DNA of 64,000 bases from Littorina saxatilis (taxonomy: Eukaryota; Mollusca; Gastropoda; Littorinimorpha; Littorinidae), in assembly GCF_037325665.1 (NCBI RefSeq), contig NC_090255.1:26840452-26904451 (forward strand). The letters run 5' to 3'. Shown here in pieces: positions 34,745 through 47,145 of this stretch (position 1 is the stretch's first letter; each line of letters starts with the position of its first letter). Position numbers and translations under genes: made by a program. The notes under the pieces are model-generated. The model was not told the DNA's origin, made no database searches, and saw nothing but the letters and a program-made list of their open reading frames with translations.

Positions 34745-35188
34745 TGAAGTCTTATATCGCGCGCGTATCTCCAGACTCGGACTCAAGACGCAGGGATTTA
34801 TTTATGCAGTGTGAGATGGCATTTTTTTACACAATACATCACGCATTCACATTGACCAGAAGATCGCAGCCATTTCGGCGCATATCCTACTTTTCACGGC
34901 CTATTATTCCAAGTCACACGGGTATTTTGGGTGGACATTTTTATCTATGCCTATACAATTTTGCCAGGAAAGACCCTTTTGTCAATCGTGGGATCTTTAA
35001 CGTGCACACCCCAATGTAGTGTACACGAAGGGACCTCGGTTTTTCTTCTCATCCGAAAGACTAGCACTTGAACCCACCACCTAGGTTAGGAAAGGGGGGA
35101 GAAAATTGCTAACGCCCTGACCCAGGGTCGAAATCGCAACCTCTCGCTTCCGAGCGCAAGTGCGTTACCACCCGACCACCCAGTCCTT
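34745..35188 (-). mobile_element. SINE-A copy 2
   Basis: Same family as 33553-34085, shorter at the 3' end and without a clear tail. Head at 35188 with B box GGTTGCGATTTCGACCCTG. Confidence 0.8.
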
Positions 35189-35745
35189 TTTGTTCCAAAT
35201 CAAACGTTGTTTTGCTCCAACCAAGACTGCAGATCTTGGCAAACATGTGGCCTAAAAACTAGATTTCATGACCTTACCCGTACTCACCCTGAAAAGTGCC
35301 GATCTAGATTTTGCTATTTTAACAGAGGGGACAGAGGTTGTACCTCTCCTCATGCAGACACCGCATAACAAATATGTGTGTAACAAATCCAGTTGCAACA
35401 CTGTAGTTTCATGGCTTAATTTCATTGACTGATTGAGTCAGCAGTAGTGAGTACTACATGTCATTATGATCATACCAGTATTAGTGAGTATTACAATTGG
35501 AGCAATCTGCAGAATTGTTACCAATACATCATCATAACAGGAATTCCTCAGTGCATGAGACATTGGTGTGTAGACATATAATACATAAATATGTAGATCT
35601 TTAAAACATTCAATGAGTCATGGGACTAAAAACTGCTAAAGCCTTATGTGGCAACATCGCAAACAAACAAAATTAACCAACCCCAAAGTATGTCAACCTC
35701 ATGGCCCTTGTACTTGTAGTTCAAGTTGTACTAGCCAACAAACAT
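35189..35745. other. no gene recognised
   Basis: No supported structure. Confidence 0.4.
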
Positions 35746-36555
35746 AACAAGTCGCGAAAGGCGAAAATACAATACTTAGTCAAGTAGCTGTCGAACTCAC
35801 AGAATGAAACTGAACGCAATGCAATTTAGCGCGGTAGTGGTTACGCTATGCTGCATAGCACGCTTTTCTGTACCTCTCTTCGTTTTAGCTTTCTGAGCGT
35901 GTTTTTAATCCAAACATATCATATCTATATGTTTTTGGAATCAGGAACCGACAAGGAATAAGATGAAAGTGTTTTTAAATTGATTTGGAAAATTTTATTT
36001 TGATAATAATTTTTATATATTTAATTTTCAGAGCTTGTTTTTAATCCGAATATAACATATTTATATGTTTTTGGAATCAGCAAATGATGGAGAATAAGAT
36101 AAACGTAAATTTGGATCGTTTTATAAATTTTTATTTTTTTTTACAATTTTCAGATTTTTAATGACCAAAGTCATTAATTAATTTTTAAGCCACCAAGCTG
36201 AAATGCAATACCGAAGTCCGGGCTTTGTCGAAGATTACTTGACCAAAATTTCAACCAATTTGGTTGAAAAATGAGGGCGTGACAGTGCCGCCTCAACTTT
36301 CACGAAAAGCCGGATATGACGTCATCAAAGACATTTATCAAAAAAATGAAAAAAACGTTCGGGGATTTCATACCCAGGAACTCTCATGTCAAATTTCATA
36401 AAGATCGGTCCAGTAGTTTAGTCTGAATCGCTCTACACACACACACACACACACAGACACACAGACACACAGACACACGCACATACACCACGACCCTCGT
36501 TTCGATTCCCCCTCGATGTTAAAATATTTAGTCAAAACTTTACTTGACTAAATAT
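35746..36555 (+). mobile_element. Rpt-1 copy G
   Basis: Both ends present; about 70 bp shorter than other copies, the difference lying in the 5' third after GAACGCAATGCAATTT. Ends ACTTGACTAAATAT followed by AAAAA. Confidence 0.9.
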
Positions 36556-36862
36556 AAAAAGGAACTTAGCTCAGTAGGTGTTGATTGCTCTGCGTCATTA
36601 TCAATATCATGATGCTGCGAGTCGAAATGCAGTTCAAACACAGACAGAACAAAATGGAATCTTTGAATGAAAAAAAATTGTAATTTGTATGGTCATGGTG
36701 TTAAAGTTTTGAACTTTAGCGTTGTAAATTCATTGCTCCGAATCAACTGCAATCTAACCCTCCGATTACGGTCCTAAGTCATTTACATACCTTCGGAGTT
36801 TTACGGAATGGGTATGACGTCCTTTCATCTAATGATCTACTGTCTTAAAAGGAGTGTTAGTG

Positions 36863-37114
36863 TTACCTTCGGATTTTGCTCAGTCGCCCAGTCACCGTCT
36901 CCTTGACCTTGGCTTGGAGTCCTTGCTGGGTTGAATCGGCTGAGGAGCGAACCCATGACGACTCGCAACGCGAGGAACCAGGAGAGGAATCTAGGTTTAT
37001 TTTGCGTGTTTTGGGCCTGCCGACCCTACTTGTAGTCCGATCCACAACCGGCACGTAGCTTCTTTTCGCAGGGCGAAACCGCCCCCCTCGTGACTCCATC
37101 CGCATGTCCGCCAT
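36863..37114 (-). CDS. possible first coding exon, unknown protein
   Basis: The minus strand opens with ATGGCGGACATGCGGATG preceded by AAAC, a good start context, and stays open for 83 codons of locally GC-richer sequence. A possible donor, CGAAG|GTAACAC, lies near the 3' end. The product is basic and Ser/Arg-rich (VGRPKTRKINLD, SKIRR), with no domain I recognise. A start, a donor and a composition change support a host first exon. No downstream exon was identified on the minus strand. It could be chance. Confidence 0.35.
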   Translation of the reverse strand: MADMRMESRGGRFRPAKRSYVPVVDRTTSRVGRPKTRKINLDSSPGSSRCESSWVRSSADSTQQGLQAKVKETVTGRLSKIRR

Positions 37115-37472
37115 GTTTCAAGTGACAAAAAAGTAGAAACGATCTAACGATTAAATTGCATTTCAAGCACAGTCAAATAAATTTGTTTTTAAAAAGTACA
37201 AAAGAAGGGGTGGAGAAAATGGCATTATCTAGACAGACTCAACTCGGATAAACTAAGAGGGACTGAATAACTACTGAAGATTGAGAGCACAGCGGACGTC
37301 CTGTAAATTTCCGATCCATTTTTTCCCCTTCCCATTTCGGTATACTGTTCTCTGCTTGTAACGTTACGCAACAGGATAAGAGATATCCTGAGGGTATAAG
37401 TGATACTCCCACATACGTTGCACAAGCATAATTAAACGTTACCTTATGTACGGTCCAACCAGTGTGCAATGG

Positions 37473-37859
<387 letters not shown>

Positions 37860-38087
37860 GAGCCTGTGTGCGCGTGTACGTGCGTGCGTGCGTGCTTGTG
37901 CATGCGTTTGTCCGTCTGTGCATGCGGGCATGCATCAGCCTGTCTTTCTGGCTGTTTCTTTCTGCAAGTTGCGGAAAAATGTTGAAACAAATTTGGAAAA
38001 AAAGAACATATAACGTGGATGCATACAAATATATGGTATGCAAAAGTCGCTGAAATAAAATTCTGCGGCACGAACAACAACTCCAGG

Positions 38088-38516
38088 TGTGGGCTACATG
38101 ATGTGTGTGACAGCGTGAGGAGTGTGAACAATATGTTGACGTGTGGCTACATGATGTGTGTGACAGCGTGAGGAGTGTGAACAATATGTTGACGTGTGGC
38201 TACATGGTGTGTGTGACAGCGTGAGGAGTGTGAACAATATGTTGACGTGTGGCTACATGGTGTGTGTGACAGCGTGAGGAGTGTGAACAATAGGTTGACG
38301 TGTGGCTACATGATGTGTGTGACAGCGTGAGGAGTGTGAACAATAGGTTGACGTGTGGCTACATGATGTGTGTGACAGCGTGAGGAGTGTGAACAATAGG
38401 TTGACGTGTGGCTACATGATGTGTGTGACAGCGTGAGGAGTGTGAACAATATGTTGACGTGTGGCTACATGATGTGTGTGACAGCGTGAGGAGTGTGAAC
38501 AATATGTTGACGTGTG
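38088..38516. repeat. 53-bp minisatellite, about 8 units
   Basis: GTGTGGCTACATG recurs at 38141, 38194, 38247, 38300, 38353, 38406 and 38459, an exact 53-bp period with one or two variants per unit (ATATGTT/ATAGGTT, ATGATG/ATGGTG). Confidence 0.95.
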
Positions 38517-38580
38517 TTAAAACATCATGTACAGGTATCAGCATTGCCAACCTAAACTTTGAAACGTAAATGACTTAATG

Positions 38581-39655
38581 ACAAGTCATAAATCTATATA
38601 TATATACGACTTGTGTGTGTCTGTGTATCTGTGTATTTGTGTATTCGCCATGCACGGCCAAAGTTCTCGATGGATCTGCTTCAAATTTGGTGGGCTTATT
38701 CAGAGAGACCCCAGACACAACCTCATCGATGAGATATTTCAACACGTGCTCTCAGCGCGCAGCGCTGAACCGATTTTGGTTCCACCTCAGCTATGTTGGT
38801 TCCACCTCAGCTACCCGGGCCCCCATACCGACACACCAAAGCCAAAGTTCTTGGTGGATCTTTTTCAAATTTGGACACCGTATTCAGCTACACCCCGGAC
38901 ACAATATCATCGATGAAATATTTCAACACGTGCTCTCAGCGCGCAGCGCTGAATCGATTTTGGTTTTTGTGTTCATTTCACCATTATAAGTAGCTCTTCC
39001 TTATCTTCTCATATTCTCCAGGTTTTCAGCGTTTACCTCCCTTCCTTCGCATGGTGCACTATAGTGTGAGTGGAGCGTCTTCGGATATTCCCGGCGTTCT
39101 GTTACTGTTACTATTTTTAGAAGGTCAACGCAGTGTCCAGAACGTAAATTGGACCCGTAAATTATCCTCACTGTAAAAGTGCAAAGGTCGAATCAATTTA
39201 TAGCCACGCGAAAAATACACTGTCATCTATCTCTCTATAGATACGGCTTCTCTGTGTTTTTGTGTGTGTGTGTGTGTGTGTGTGTCTCTATGTGAGCAAC
39301 ACCTGTGCATTGTTCAGTTCTGTTTGTGATGTGGTCTGGCGGCTTTTGTGTAAATTTATGTACTGGCCTTCCTTTGAGAAGCCATAACTTGCTCAGTCCT
39401 GTTTGAGTGGAGTTCGCCTCCAAAGGTGATTAACACGGTTACATTCGTCGACAAGGATGGGACTCGATATGGTCAGGAATGGCATTATGTCCACTGAATC
39501 ATTTTCGTGCTGTTCCCATTCCACGAATCTGGGAGGGACCTAAGCTTGGCGGGTCCATTGTTCGGACCCGGCGAAGCCGGCGTACGGCTCTAAGTACTTC
39601 TTCCCGGCGAAGCCGGCTACCCGGCGAAGCGGGTATTCATTCTAGTATATTATAT
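38581..39655 (+). mobile_element. Rpt-3, unclassified ~1.07-kb repeat
   Basis: Starts with ACAAGTC...ATATATATACGACTTGT, a small palindrome, and ends in GGCGAAGCCGGCTACCCGGC followed by ATTCATTCTAGTATATTA. An internal direct duplication (CAAAGTTCT, TCAAATTTGG, CAACACGTGCTCTCAGCGCG) lies at about 38661-38770 and 38840-38955. A (GT)n sits at 39257-39284. No protein. The whole looks like one dispersed element, but only this copy is in the window. Confidence 0.45.
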
Positions 39656-40387
39656 ATTGTGTACACCAAATCGGCACAGACAAGCAGATATATATGATTT
39701 TCCATACCAATTTGGAACATACCCAGAGGCGGACACAAATAGATTCCTGTTTATTTATTTGAAATATCTTCGGCGGTGTGTAACCGATTGCTTCGGGGGT
39801 GTGCAACCAGGAAAAAACAGAGACTTCGGAGATGCGCAACCGACAAATCTTTGAATGTCTTCACAGATTCATGAATGAAATATGACGCTCCTGCACCACT
39901 TTAAATCATAACATCTGACCCAGATGTCAAGAAATGACCATAGATCACATTAACAATCGCGTGTAGCCTGTCTCATGTGCTTTAATTTCCCTAGTAACTG
40001 CGGAAAGTCAAAATTTGCACATAATGCGCTTGAAATGTGTAAATACTTGAAGGCCAACGTTCACACACACATTGAAGCAATGAAACACATCGATGATATG
40101 ATGCTATGACACCTTAGGCCTAAGCACAAACGGTAGTTTTGTGATGATATGTCATTTGTGAGGAATTACAGGTGATTTTGTGCAGAAACTTACGTCGCGT
40201 GTCTCCCTTCGGACAGAAAAATCAGGGTGCAACCGCTTCGGACAGATTTGCCTAGTGCAACCACGGTATACGGTGTGCAACATGTGTGCGAAATTTAGTG
40301 TCACATCGATCAGATTCGGCTTAGGAAACTGATAAAAACCCGTGATTTCGTGTGTGTGCTTAGGTATGTATACATGTGCGTGTGTGT
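39656..40387. other. no gene recognised
   Basis: No supported structure. GGTGTGnAACCGATTGCTTCGG-like phrases recur loosely. Confidence 0.4.
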
Positions 40388-40412
40388 GCGCGTGTGTTTG
40401 TGTGTGTAGTGA

Positions 40413-40443
<31 letters not shown>

Positions 40444-40464
40444 CGCGCGCGTGTGTGTGTGTGT
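40388..40464. repeat. (GT)n with (CG)n core
   Basis: GT runs enclose a GCGCGCACGCGCGCG patch, capable of Z-DNA. Confidence 0.9.
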
Positions 40465-40477
40465 CAAAGATCCCTTA

Positions 40478-40660
40478 AGGCTGTTCTTAACCAGACGAAC
40501 CTTTGGTTCGCGAACTAGGTTCGTGGGGTTCGGCGAACCTCAAGACTGGTTCGGCGAACTTGTCTTGGTTCTTAACCAGACGAACCTGAGTTTTCGAACT
40601 AGGTTTGGGGGATTCGGCGAACTAGGTTCGGGGTTTGCAAGTCATGTCTTGGAAACCTTG
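40478..40660 (+). repeat. left terminus with subterminal repeats
   Basis: CTTAACCAGACGAACC occurs at 40486 and about 40572. GTTCGGCGAAC/TTCGCGAAC motifs recur five or more times to about 40650. Confidence 0.75.
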
Positions 40661-41076
40661 AAGATCGGGCCGAACCTTTGACTCTTCTGCCAAGGAGGAA
40701 GACAAATTATTGAAAAACTGAATCTCAATGGCGGACGAAATCACCCAAGTCAAAATTACATTTTCTGAGATTTTATAAAAACAACGCTTGAACGAAAAGG
40801 TAGAATGGTGACTTCCGTTCGATTTCAAGTTAAGCTTTTCACTTTTCCGAGCAAGACAACCGCTGAGAGTGAAAAAACGCCGCTGTTCGACTTCGAAATT
40901 TCCAGTCGTAGACGACCTTCGCTCCTGCAGCATTGTGTTAGTGCAGGTGAGGCAGTGTTACTCATTTCGCTGAGCTCGTTTTCGTATTGTTGTGCATTAG
41001 GATCATCTAGTATGATATGAATAAAAGCAGGAATGACTTCGGCATGTAAACGCATTGATTTTGTCGAAATCAGCAC

Positions 41077-42384
41077 AGCAGTAAGCTAGATTCTTTCTGC
41101 TCAATTTGTTTAATTTTTTTCTTCAAAAGTTTATGACTTTGATTTTTGATTGTTTGTTTATCTCATCGGCACAACATCCATCAGGCAAAATATCAATATG
41201 TTGAATGATAACGTTGAGATAAGGAAGTTCACACATTTATCTGCTTGCAACAACAATCGCAAGGACAGATCTATCTGCTTCGTTGACTGCTAGATTTTCA
41301 TTGAATTTCCCAAGTAATGATGATCTCGTTTTCAATTAGATCTGGACAGTGTTTGTGTTCTTAGATTCATGATTGACCATGCAGGCTGATTGAGATCATA
41401 ACATTGTGTTTGTTTGTGCTGGTGCAATGTGCAGATCAATGGCCCGGACCGCAGGATGACCCAGTGATCAATACAACTTGCGTTCACCACTCAACATTGT
41501 CTTCCACCTAACTCAAGGGCAAAAATGAAGGTACATGCTGGTGAAATCATTGTGCAATTTATGTCTGTGAAGATCAAGATAGTTGTTAGCTCTAACTCAT
41601 CATGCTTATTATTATCAAAGAAACTACAATGGGAAGAAGGATAACTTCCTCATTGGGCATGCTTAGAAATGAGAATGGCTAAATACGAGTTATTCCCCTT
41701 TGCTGCATGCTGGCCAGGCTGTCTCCTGCTTTGTTATGACTAGTACAGTCGATCTTTCTCATGTTGTGACTTGCTTTATTTTCACATTTTCGGTATTTAA
41801 AACAGCAAACACACACACACACACACACATACACTGAAGAAGTTGCCATTCTGATTCGGTTATTTTATTTGGTGCTATATGTTTGCTTCACATTGTTTCT
41901 TCTTTTACATTGCTTGAGGTATCCCAATTCGCTAAACACATCCATAATGCATGCATGGCTCATTCGAAAGAGGGCAACTGAACAACTGATGCCCAATAGC
42001 AATAAATACTGAACAACTGAACAATAAATAGCAATAAATGATGACAGTGCCAAGTTTTTAAGTACAAAGTGAAATCATGTGACTGGACAAAGGCACAATT
42101 ACAAAATACAAATAAAAAAATCGTGGCCCATTTTAAATTAAGTTCTCAGCTCATGGGGAAGCATAAGATGACCCTAGAAACCGAAATTAGGAGACCTCCC
42201 GCCCCCAGGGCAGACTAAAAAAAAAAAAGGGGGGGGGGGGGAGGGGCTAATTTGTGAAAAAGTATAAAAGGAATCAAAAACTGTATACATGTATTTAGTT
42301 AATACCCCAAAAATTGTATAGTATATACAATGTCAGACCCTAAAGAAAGTTTGTTAGTCATTGCTTAGGCAAAACAAAGCAAAA
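41077..42384. other. no gene recognised
   Basis: AT-rich. A short (CA)n at 41808-41828 and a poly-A/poly-G junction at 42218-42241. I looked here for a transposase core and found none. Confidence 0.4.
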
Positions 42385-42597
42385 TAGTCTGTTTACGGTA
42401 TCCCGACCAACCCTATTTTTCCCCGCCAACCCTAGACCTTTTTTTTGGCATTTGGAGAAAAAGAAAAAGAAAAAAAAATCAATTTTGTTCCTGTTTTTTT
42501 TGCAAAATAATTTAAAAAGATGGTTATAAAATTTTTTTTAAGAAAAGCCGACCTACCGACCCTCTTTTTGTGTGCCTATGTTACGGTAAACAGACTA
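42385..42597. mobile_element. MITE related to the 31871 element
   Basis: Inverted ends TAGTCTGTTTACGGTA and TTACGGTAAACAGACTA enclose CCGACCAACCCTA and CCGACCTACCGACCCT. The interior plan is that of 31871-32232, with a different terminal half. Confidence 0.65.
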
Positions 42598-43681
42598 AAA
42601 GGTACATCAAAAACAACACACCAGGGATGCTACTCTCCCCTTAAAAATAGCCATGAGTCATAGGTGTGACGTTTGAATCTTTTAGCTAAATAAAACCATA
42701 GGCAATTGATCGGAAATATCAGGAAAAATCTTACAAGTTTATTATTTGTTTGCTTGGACCAATCCTCTTGCCGAAGAGTTTTACAGTAAAAATTGATTTT
42801 ACGTCAAAAATATCACAGAAATATTGAATGTTGAGGTAAGGCTGGGATAGCCAAGTTCAAGAATAACGGAAGGTGACTGTTGAATCTTTTTGAAAATGTA
42901 TAAAAATATAGATGGTAGGCAATTCAAAATTAAAAAAAGGACTCTCGGAGCATGGACTTTTGAGTTAAAAATTAAAGAAGGCTCTATGAGCCGAAGTACA
43001 TGTTTTGTCTATTGTCTTTTTTTATTTTGAATTCCCTACGATCTATATTTTGATACAATTTTGGACCCTCTTTGTACGGAGAGAGTTGGCAATTGTTAAT
43101 CACATTCTCTCATCTCATCGACTCTCCTTCGGCTCCTTGGTAACATGCGTTCCCGTCTCTGCCAGGATTGGACACAGCAGCAGATAACCGGGAAATATGT
43201 AACAGGCATAAATGGCAAAATAGCTCGCCTCGCCTGATAATATATGAGACAACTGTTCTATTACAAAGTCTTTCTTGGGAGGCTTGGCTAATTTACTCGC
43301 TCGTTTTACACGGGGTTCCATCGTTTTCTTTTCTAATCGGAAAACCTTGCTCCTCAGTTTGTTGACCTTCTGCCGAAGTTCCGCTTCACGAGGGGATGGG
43401 GAGGATGACGACTTTGATGCTTTACATCCTATGTCCTCCAGGATCGCCTGAATGTCATCTTAAAAAAAAACACACACACAAAACACACATAAAATAACAT
43501 AACCATAACAAGTTACAACCTGGAAGAAATTAAAACACGTGTAATTCAATCACAAAATGAAAATAAACAATAGCGTAGGAAGGCAGGCCAGAAATGAAGT
43601 GTATTAGCAATTATGGATACGATGTGGAACAATGATGGAATTGACCTTGTTTGGTACTGAATGGGTGAGGCCATTAGAACT

Positions 43682-43727
43682 GTACCCACGGAATACTAAG
43701 CTTTATATTGATTGATTGATTGATTGA
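43682..43727 (+). mobile_element. SINE-A 3' end fragment
   Basis: CCCACGGAATACTAAGCTTT then ATATTGATTGATTGATTGATT matches the 3' end and tail of the SINE-A family on the plus strand; the rest is missing. Confidence 0.6.
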
Positions 43728-43770
43728 TTAGGACAACAGTACCAGGTAAAACTCCTCACACACCATGCCT

Positions 43771-43888
43771 CTTTCTTTCTTTCTTTATTTGGTGTTTAAC
43801 GTCGTTTTCAACCACGAAGCTTATATCGCGACGGGGAAAGGGGGGGGGGGAGGGAGATGGGAATAGAGCCACTTAATTGTTTCTTGTT
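43771..43888 (-). mobile_element. 5'-truncated GAAA-tailed retroposon with 11-bp target duplication
   Basis: Minus-strand copy of the 3' end of the element at 1567-2173. ACACCATGCCT is present at 43760-43770 and again at 43889-43899. The tail, truncation and duplication together show target-primed reverse transcription. Confidence 0.85.
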
Positions 43889-43979
43889 ACACCATGCCTC
43901 TAACAGGATATGTTTCCCATCTTTACGTGTGGGAACTACAGGTACAATTTCATCCATCCATGCATCCGCCCTATACAGC

Positions 43980-44368
43980 TTCTTCTTCTGCGTTCGTGGG
44001 CTGAAACTCCCACGTGCACTCATTTATTTGCACAAGTGGAATTTTATGTGTATGACCGTTTTTACCCCGCCATTTAGGCAGCCATACGCCGCTTTCGGGG
44101 GAAGCATGCGGGGTATTTTTGTGTTTCTAAAACCCACCGAACTCTGACATGGATTACAGGATCAGGATCTTTTTCGTGCGTACTTGGTCTTGTGCTTGCG
44201 TGTACACATGAAGGGGGATAAGTCACTAGCAGGTCTGCACATAAGTTGACCTGGGAGATCGGAAACATCTCCACACTTAACCCACCAGGCGGCCGCGACC
44301 GGGATTCGAACCCTCGACCTTCCGAGTTAATAGACCGACGTCTTACCACCCCGCCACAGCGCCCGTCA
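43980..44368 (-). mobile_element. SINE-C, tRNA-derived, with 11-bp target duplication
   Basis: Minus-strand head GGGCGCTGTGGCGGGGTGGT (A box region) and GGTCGAGGGTTCGAATCCCG (B box), a ~300-bp body and a (GAA)n tail. CCCTATACAGC flanks both ends (43969-43979, 44369-44379). Complete, 389 bp. Confidence 0.9.
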
Positions 44369-44634
44369 CCCTATACAGCAATTATCAACTATGTAATGGA
44401 TGGGTTTAAACTTTTTTTGATGTCAGGGTGTTCTTCATGGTTAAAAATCTCTTACCTGGTTGAACAATTTGTGCATCAGGCGACAGGTCGGTGCTGGCTT
44501 CATTTGTAGCTACCCTTTGCGATGGTGGCTTCCTCCCACTAGCAACCTGCAAATTGCACAGCTCTTTCACTGACAAACTCACAACCAACACCCAGTCACA
44601 ATGAAACAATTCTCCCAATTTTATGGCATTGGTC

Positions 44635-45175
44635 TTAGGCCACACAAAAAAGTGTATGTTTCTGGTAAGGCAAAACAAAAAATAATCTGTTTACGGTATC
44701 CGGACCGACCCTATTTTTTTCCCACCGGCCCTAGACTTTTTGGGGGCATTAAAAAATAAAATTAAAATATTCAGATGGCTAAAATACAAAACTAAAAAGC
44801 CGACCTACCGACGCTATTTTTGGGGGGCCTATGTTACCTTAAACAGACTTTTTTGTGACCTAACATGACTAAAGGTGGAGATTTTTTTTCTAAACTTTTT
44901 TTTTAAACCATCTTTTTAACTATTTTGTTGAAAAACAGGAAAACAATTTTCGAATACCCCTTTTATTTTTGAAAATGCAAAAAAAAAAAGTCTAGGGTCG
45001 TCGGGAAAACATAGGTAGGGTCAGGTGACCAGAAACATACAACTTTTTTGTTGTTGACGCCGACCCTATACCTTTTTTGCCATTTGGGGCTGTTTTTTTG
45101 CAAAATAAGTTCATCATATCATCATAATCAAGACGTCGATCCAAAATAAGTAACTTTTTTTTGTTGGCCTTATCA
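44635..45175. mobile_element. nested cluster of related MITEs
   Basis: A copy of the 42385 type (TCTGTTTACGGTA ... TTAAACAGACT, about 44677-44850) lies between halves of another: TTAGGCCACACAAAAAAGTG and GTTTCTGGT on the left, GACCAGAAACATACAA and TTGGCCTTA to the right. CCGACCCTA-type motifs repeat throughout. Exact limits are uncertain. Confidence 0.5.
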
Positions 45176-45999
45176 TTTTTTTGCGCTAAATGCAAACAGG
45201 CATTATTTGATGGGAACAATGCTGTTGTTTTCAATTCTTACATCAGCCTCAAACTTGTCATTACTCAACCTGCATTTAATAGTGTGCTTCTTTGGTTTGC
45301 AAAAACCTAAAACCAATAAATAAATAACCTTCGGTGGTGGATTGGGCACTGCAAACAATGTCGGGACAGCATTCCACACAAGTGATCCTCTCTGCAGGAT
45401 TGTTTTACTGGTTGGCCTCAAAGTGATCAGTACAAAGCTTGAGACTGAACATCAGCTGGCTGCAGCTTTTCAAAGTCCTCTCGCCTTGTGAATTGCATCC
45501 ATATTCTGCACCTAGTTTGACAATAAAAACAACAATGTTATTGTTAAACTAAGCAAAAAGGAAAGACAAAAAAAGCTAAATCAGATCTTCAGTCTAAATC
45601 TAACGCTCTGCCTGAACGCAAAACGGATGAGTGATGTACCTTTGTACTGTAGTTTTCCCGTAAGCAAGGTTTGATAAAGGATTCGACAAATAATGCCCAC
45701 GGGTTTGTCATCAAGTGTAAACTGTTGTTTTGTACTGACTGCTGACTCACACTCACATTCGTAAGTACTCGCTGACGCTGTAGTCAACTGAGTGAGTTGA
45801 CTCGAGCCATTGCATTCTCATTCTGAAGAAGGTAAACCTGATGAAATAATCACTGCACAACCCACCTTTTTTCTTCTGTAGGGAACTTGTGGAAAGTTTT
45901 CCCGAAGCAGCTCTGTTTGTAACGGGCGTTCTTGCAACAAAAAGCCGAGCACAATTTACCACCACCTCGCACACGATCGGTACCTACGCGATCCGCCAT

Positions 46000-46496
46000 T
46001 TTGTTTTCGCCGCCAGCATGTGACTAGGGACGATAACCCACAAACACTTTTTCGCATTTTCTTCGCAAGTTCCACGTCTTACTAATGTACAGTGTTTATT
46101 ATTATCAAGTTACATACACACTCCGCCCCAGCACCACCCTAAACCCATAACAACACTCTCCAGTCCAACTACCCCCACCCTTCCGTGCAACATATGTTGC
46201 CGTCTGTACCTTGTTTGTGGTTATGGGGAGTGCTCAAATAGTTCCATAACTGTTAATATAAATTAAAAGTACTGAGAGTTTCATTTTCCATTGCTCTTCC
46301 CCTTCCTCACGTCACATTACACACTCCCTTTGCCCCATCCCCCACCCCCTCTCTCTTTCTATGCTCTCTTTTTTTCTTTTACTTCTTCTTCTCTTTCTCT
46401 CTCTCTCTCTCTACCTGTATAAATCAGCTCTCTGGTTGTTGCTTCTGTAAGTGTAATGTAAAGTTCTACATCTCTGCATTTGTATTGTCATTTTTC
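46000..46496. other. no gene; presumed 5' flank of the THAP gene
   Basis: No element limits seen. C/T-rich at 46330-46412. Confidence 0.35.
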
Positions 46497-46885
46497 AGAA
46501 TGCCCTTGTAATAACTTCAGCGTCTGCCCATGGAGTCTATATAGGTCAAAGTCTCAAATTTAATGTGATGTGATCAAGAGGATGCCGCAATGATCCAGGT
46601 AATATTGCAAATACTCAAACTGATCTAAAAGCAGAAGCATAACGTGATCCACAAACATTTCTGCTTAAACATTACAGGGTTACAGTACACCCAGAAAAAC
46701 AGCTGGATGTTAGTGCATAATTATCTGCAAGTGCAAGCAACATCGACCCTCTCCCCCTGCTCTTTTTCCATCAGCAAGAGCAACATTTATTTTCATGTAC
46801 AACTTTTCTAGTGCCTCTTATGTTGTATAACTGTTGATATTTAAATGAAGCAAGTGTTTGTTTTCAATGGCACTGCATTTCCCAT

Positions 46886-46971
<86 letters not shown>

Positions 46972-47063
46972 TCGCATTGTCTCTGCCTGTCTGTCTGTCT
47001 GTGTCTGTATGTCTCTCTCTCTGTCTCTGTCTCTCTCTGTCTGTCTCTCTGTCTCTCTCTGTC

Positions 47064-47145
<82 letters not shown>

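Larger units (their letters stand above)
43170..45999 (-). pseudogene. THAP-domain gene, spliced, decayed
   Basis: Exon 1 (45866-45999) starts ATGGCGGATCGC and encodes LCSAFCCKNARYK, then CFGKTFHKFP, the start of a C2CH THAP DNA-binding domain. Exon 2 (about 45329-45505) encodes IWMQFTRREDFEKL, LCTDHFEANQ and WNAVPTLF, the rest of the domain, but in three frames, so two 1-base shifts break it. Exon 3 (44456-44546) and exon 4 (to 43458) have canonical splice sites and matching phases. Exon 4 encodes a charged helix (LRQKVNKLRSKVFRLEKK) and KDFVIEQLSHILSGEASYFA. The 3' limit is unclear. THAP proteins are P-element/Kolobok-type transposases or host factors derived from them. Confidence 0.65.

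Noticed and set aside
36564-36600. tRNA-like TAGCTCAGTAGGTG after Rpt-1 copy G
   Set aside because: Only an A box-like match; no B box at the right distance.
38088-38516. CRISPR-like array (regular 53-bp repeats)
   Set aside because: Units are contiguous with no unique spacers; this is a minisatellite in a eukaryotic genome.
40729-40782. Short frame starting ATGGCGGACGAAATC on the plus strand
   Set aside because: Only about 16 codons before a stop and no donor site nearby; too little to call.
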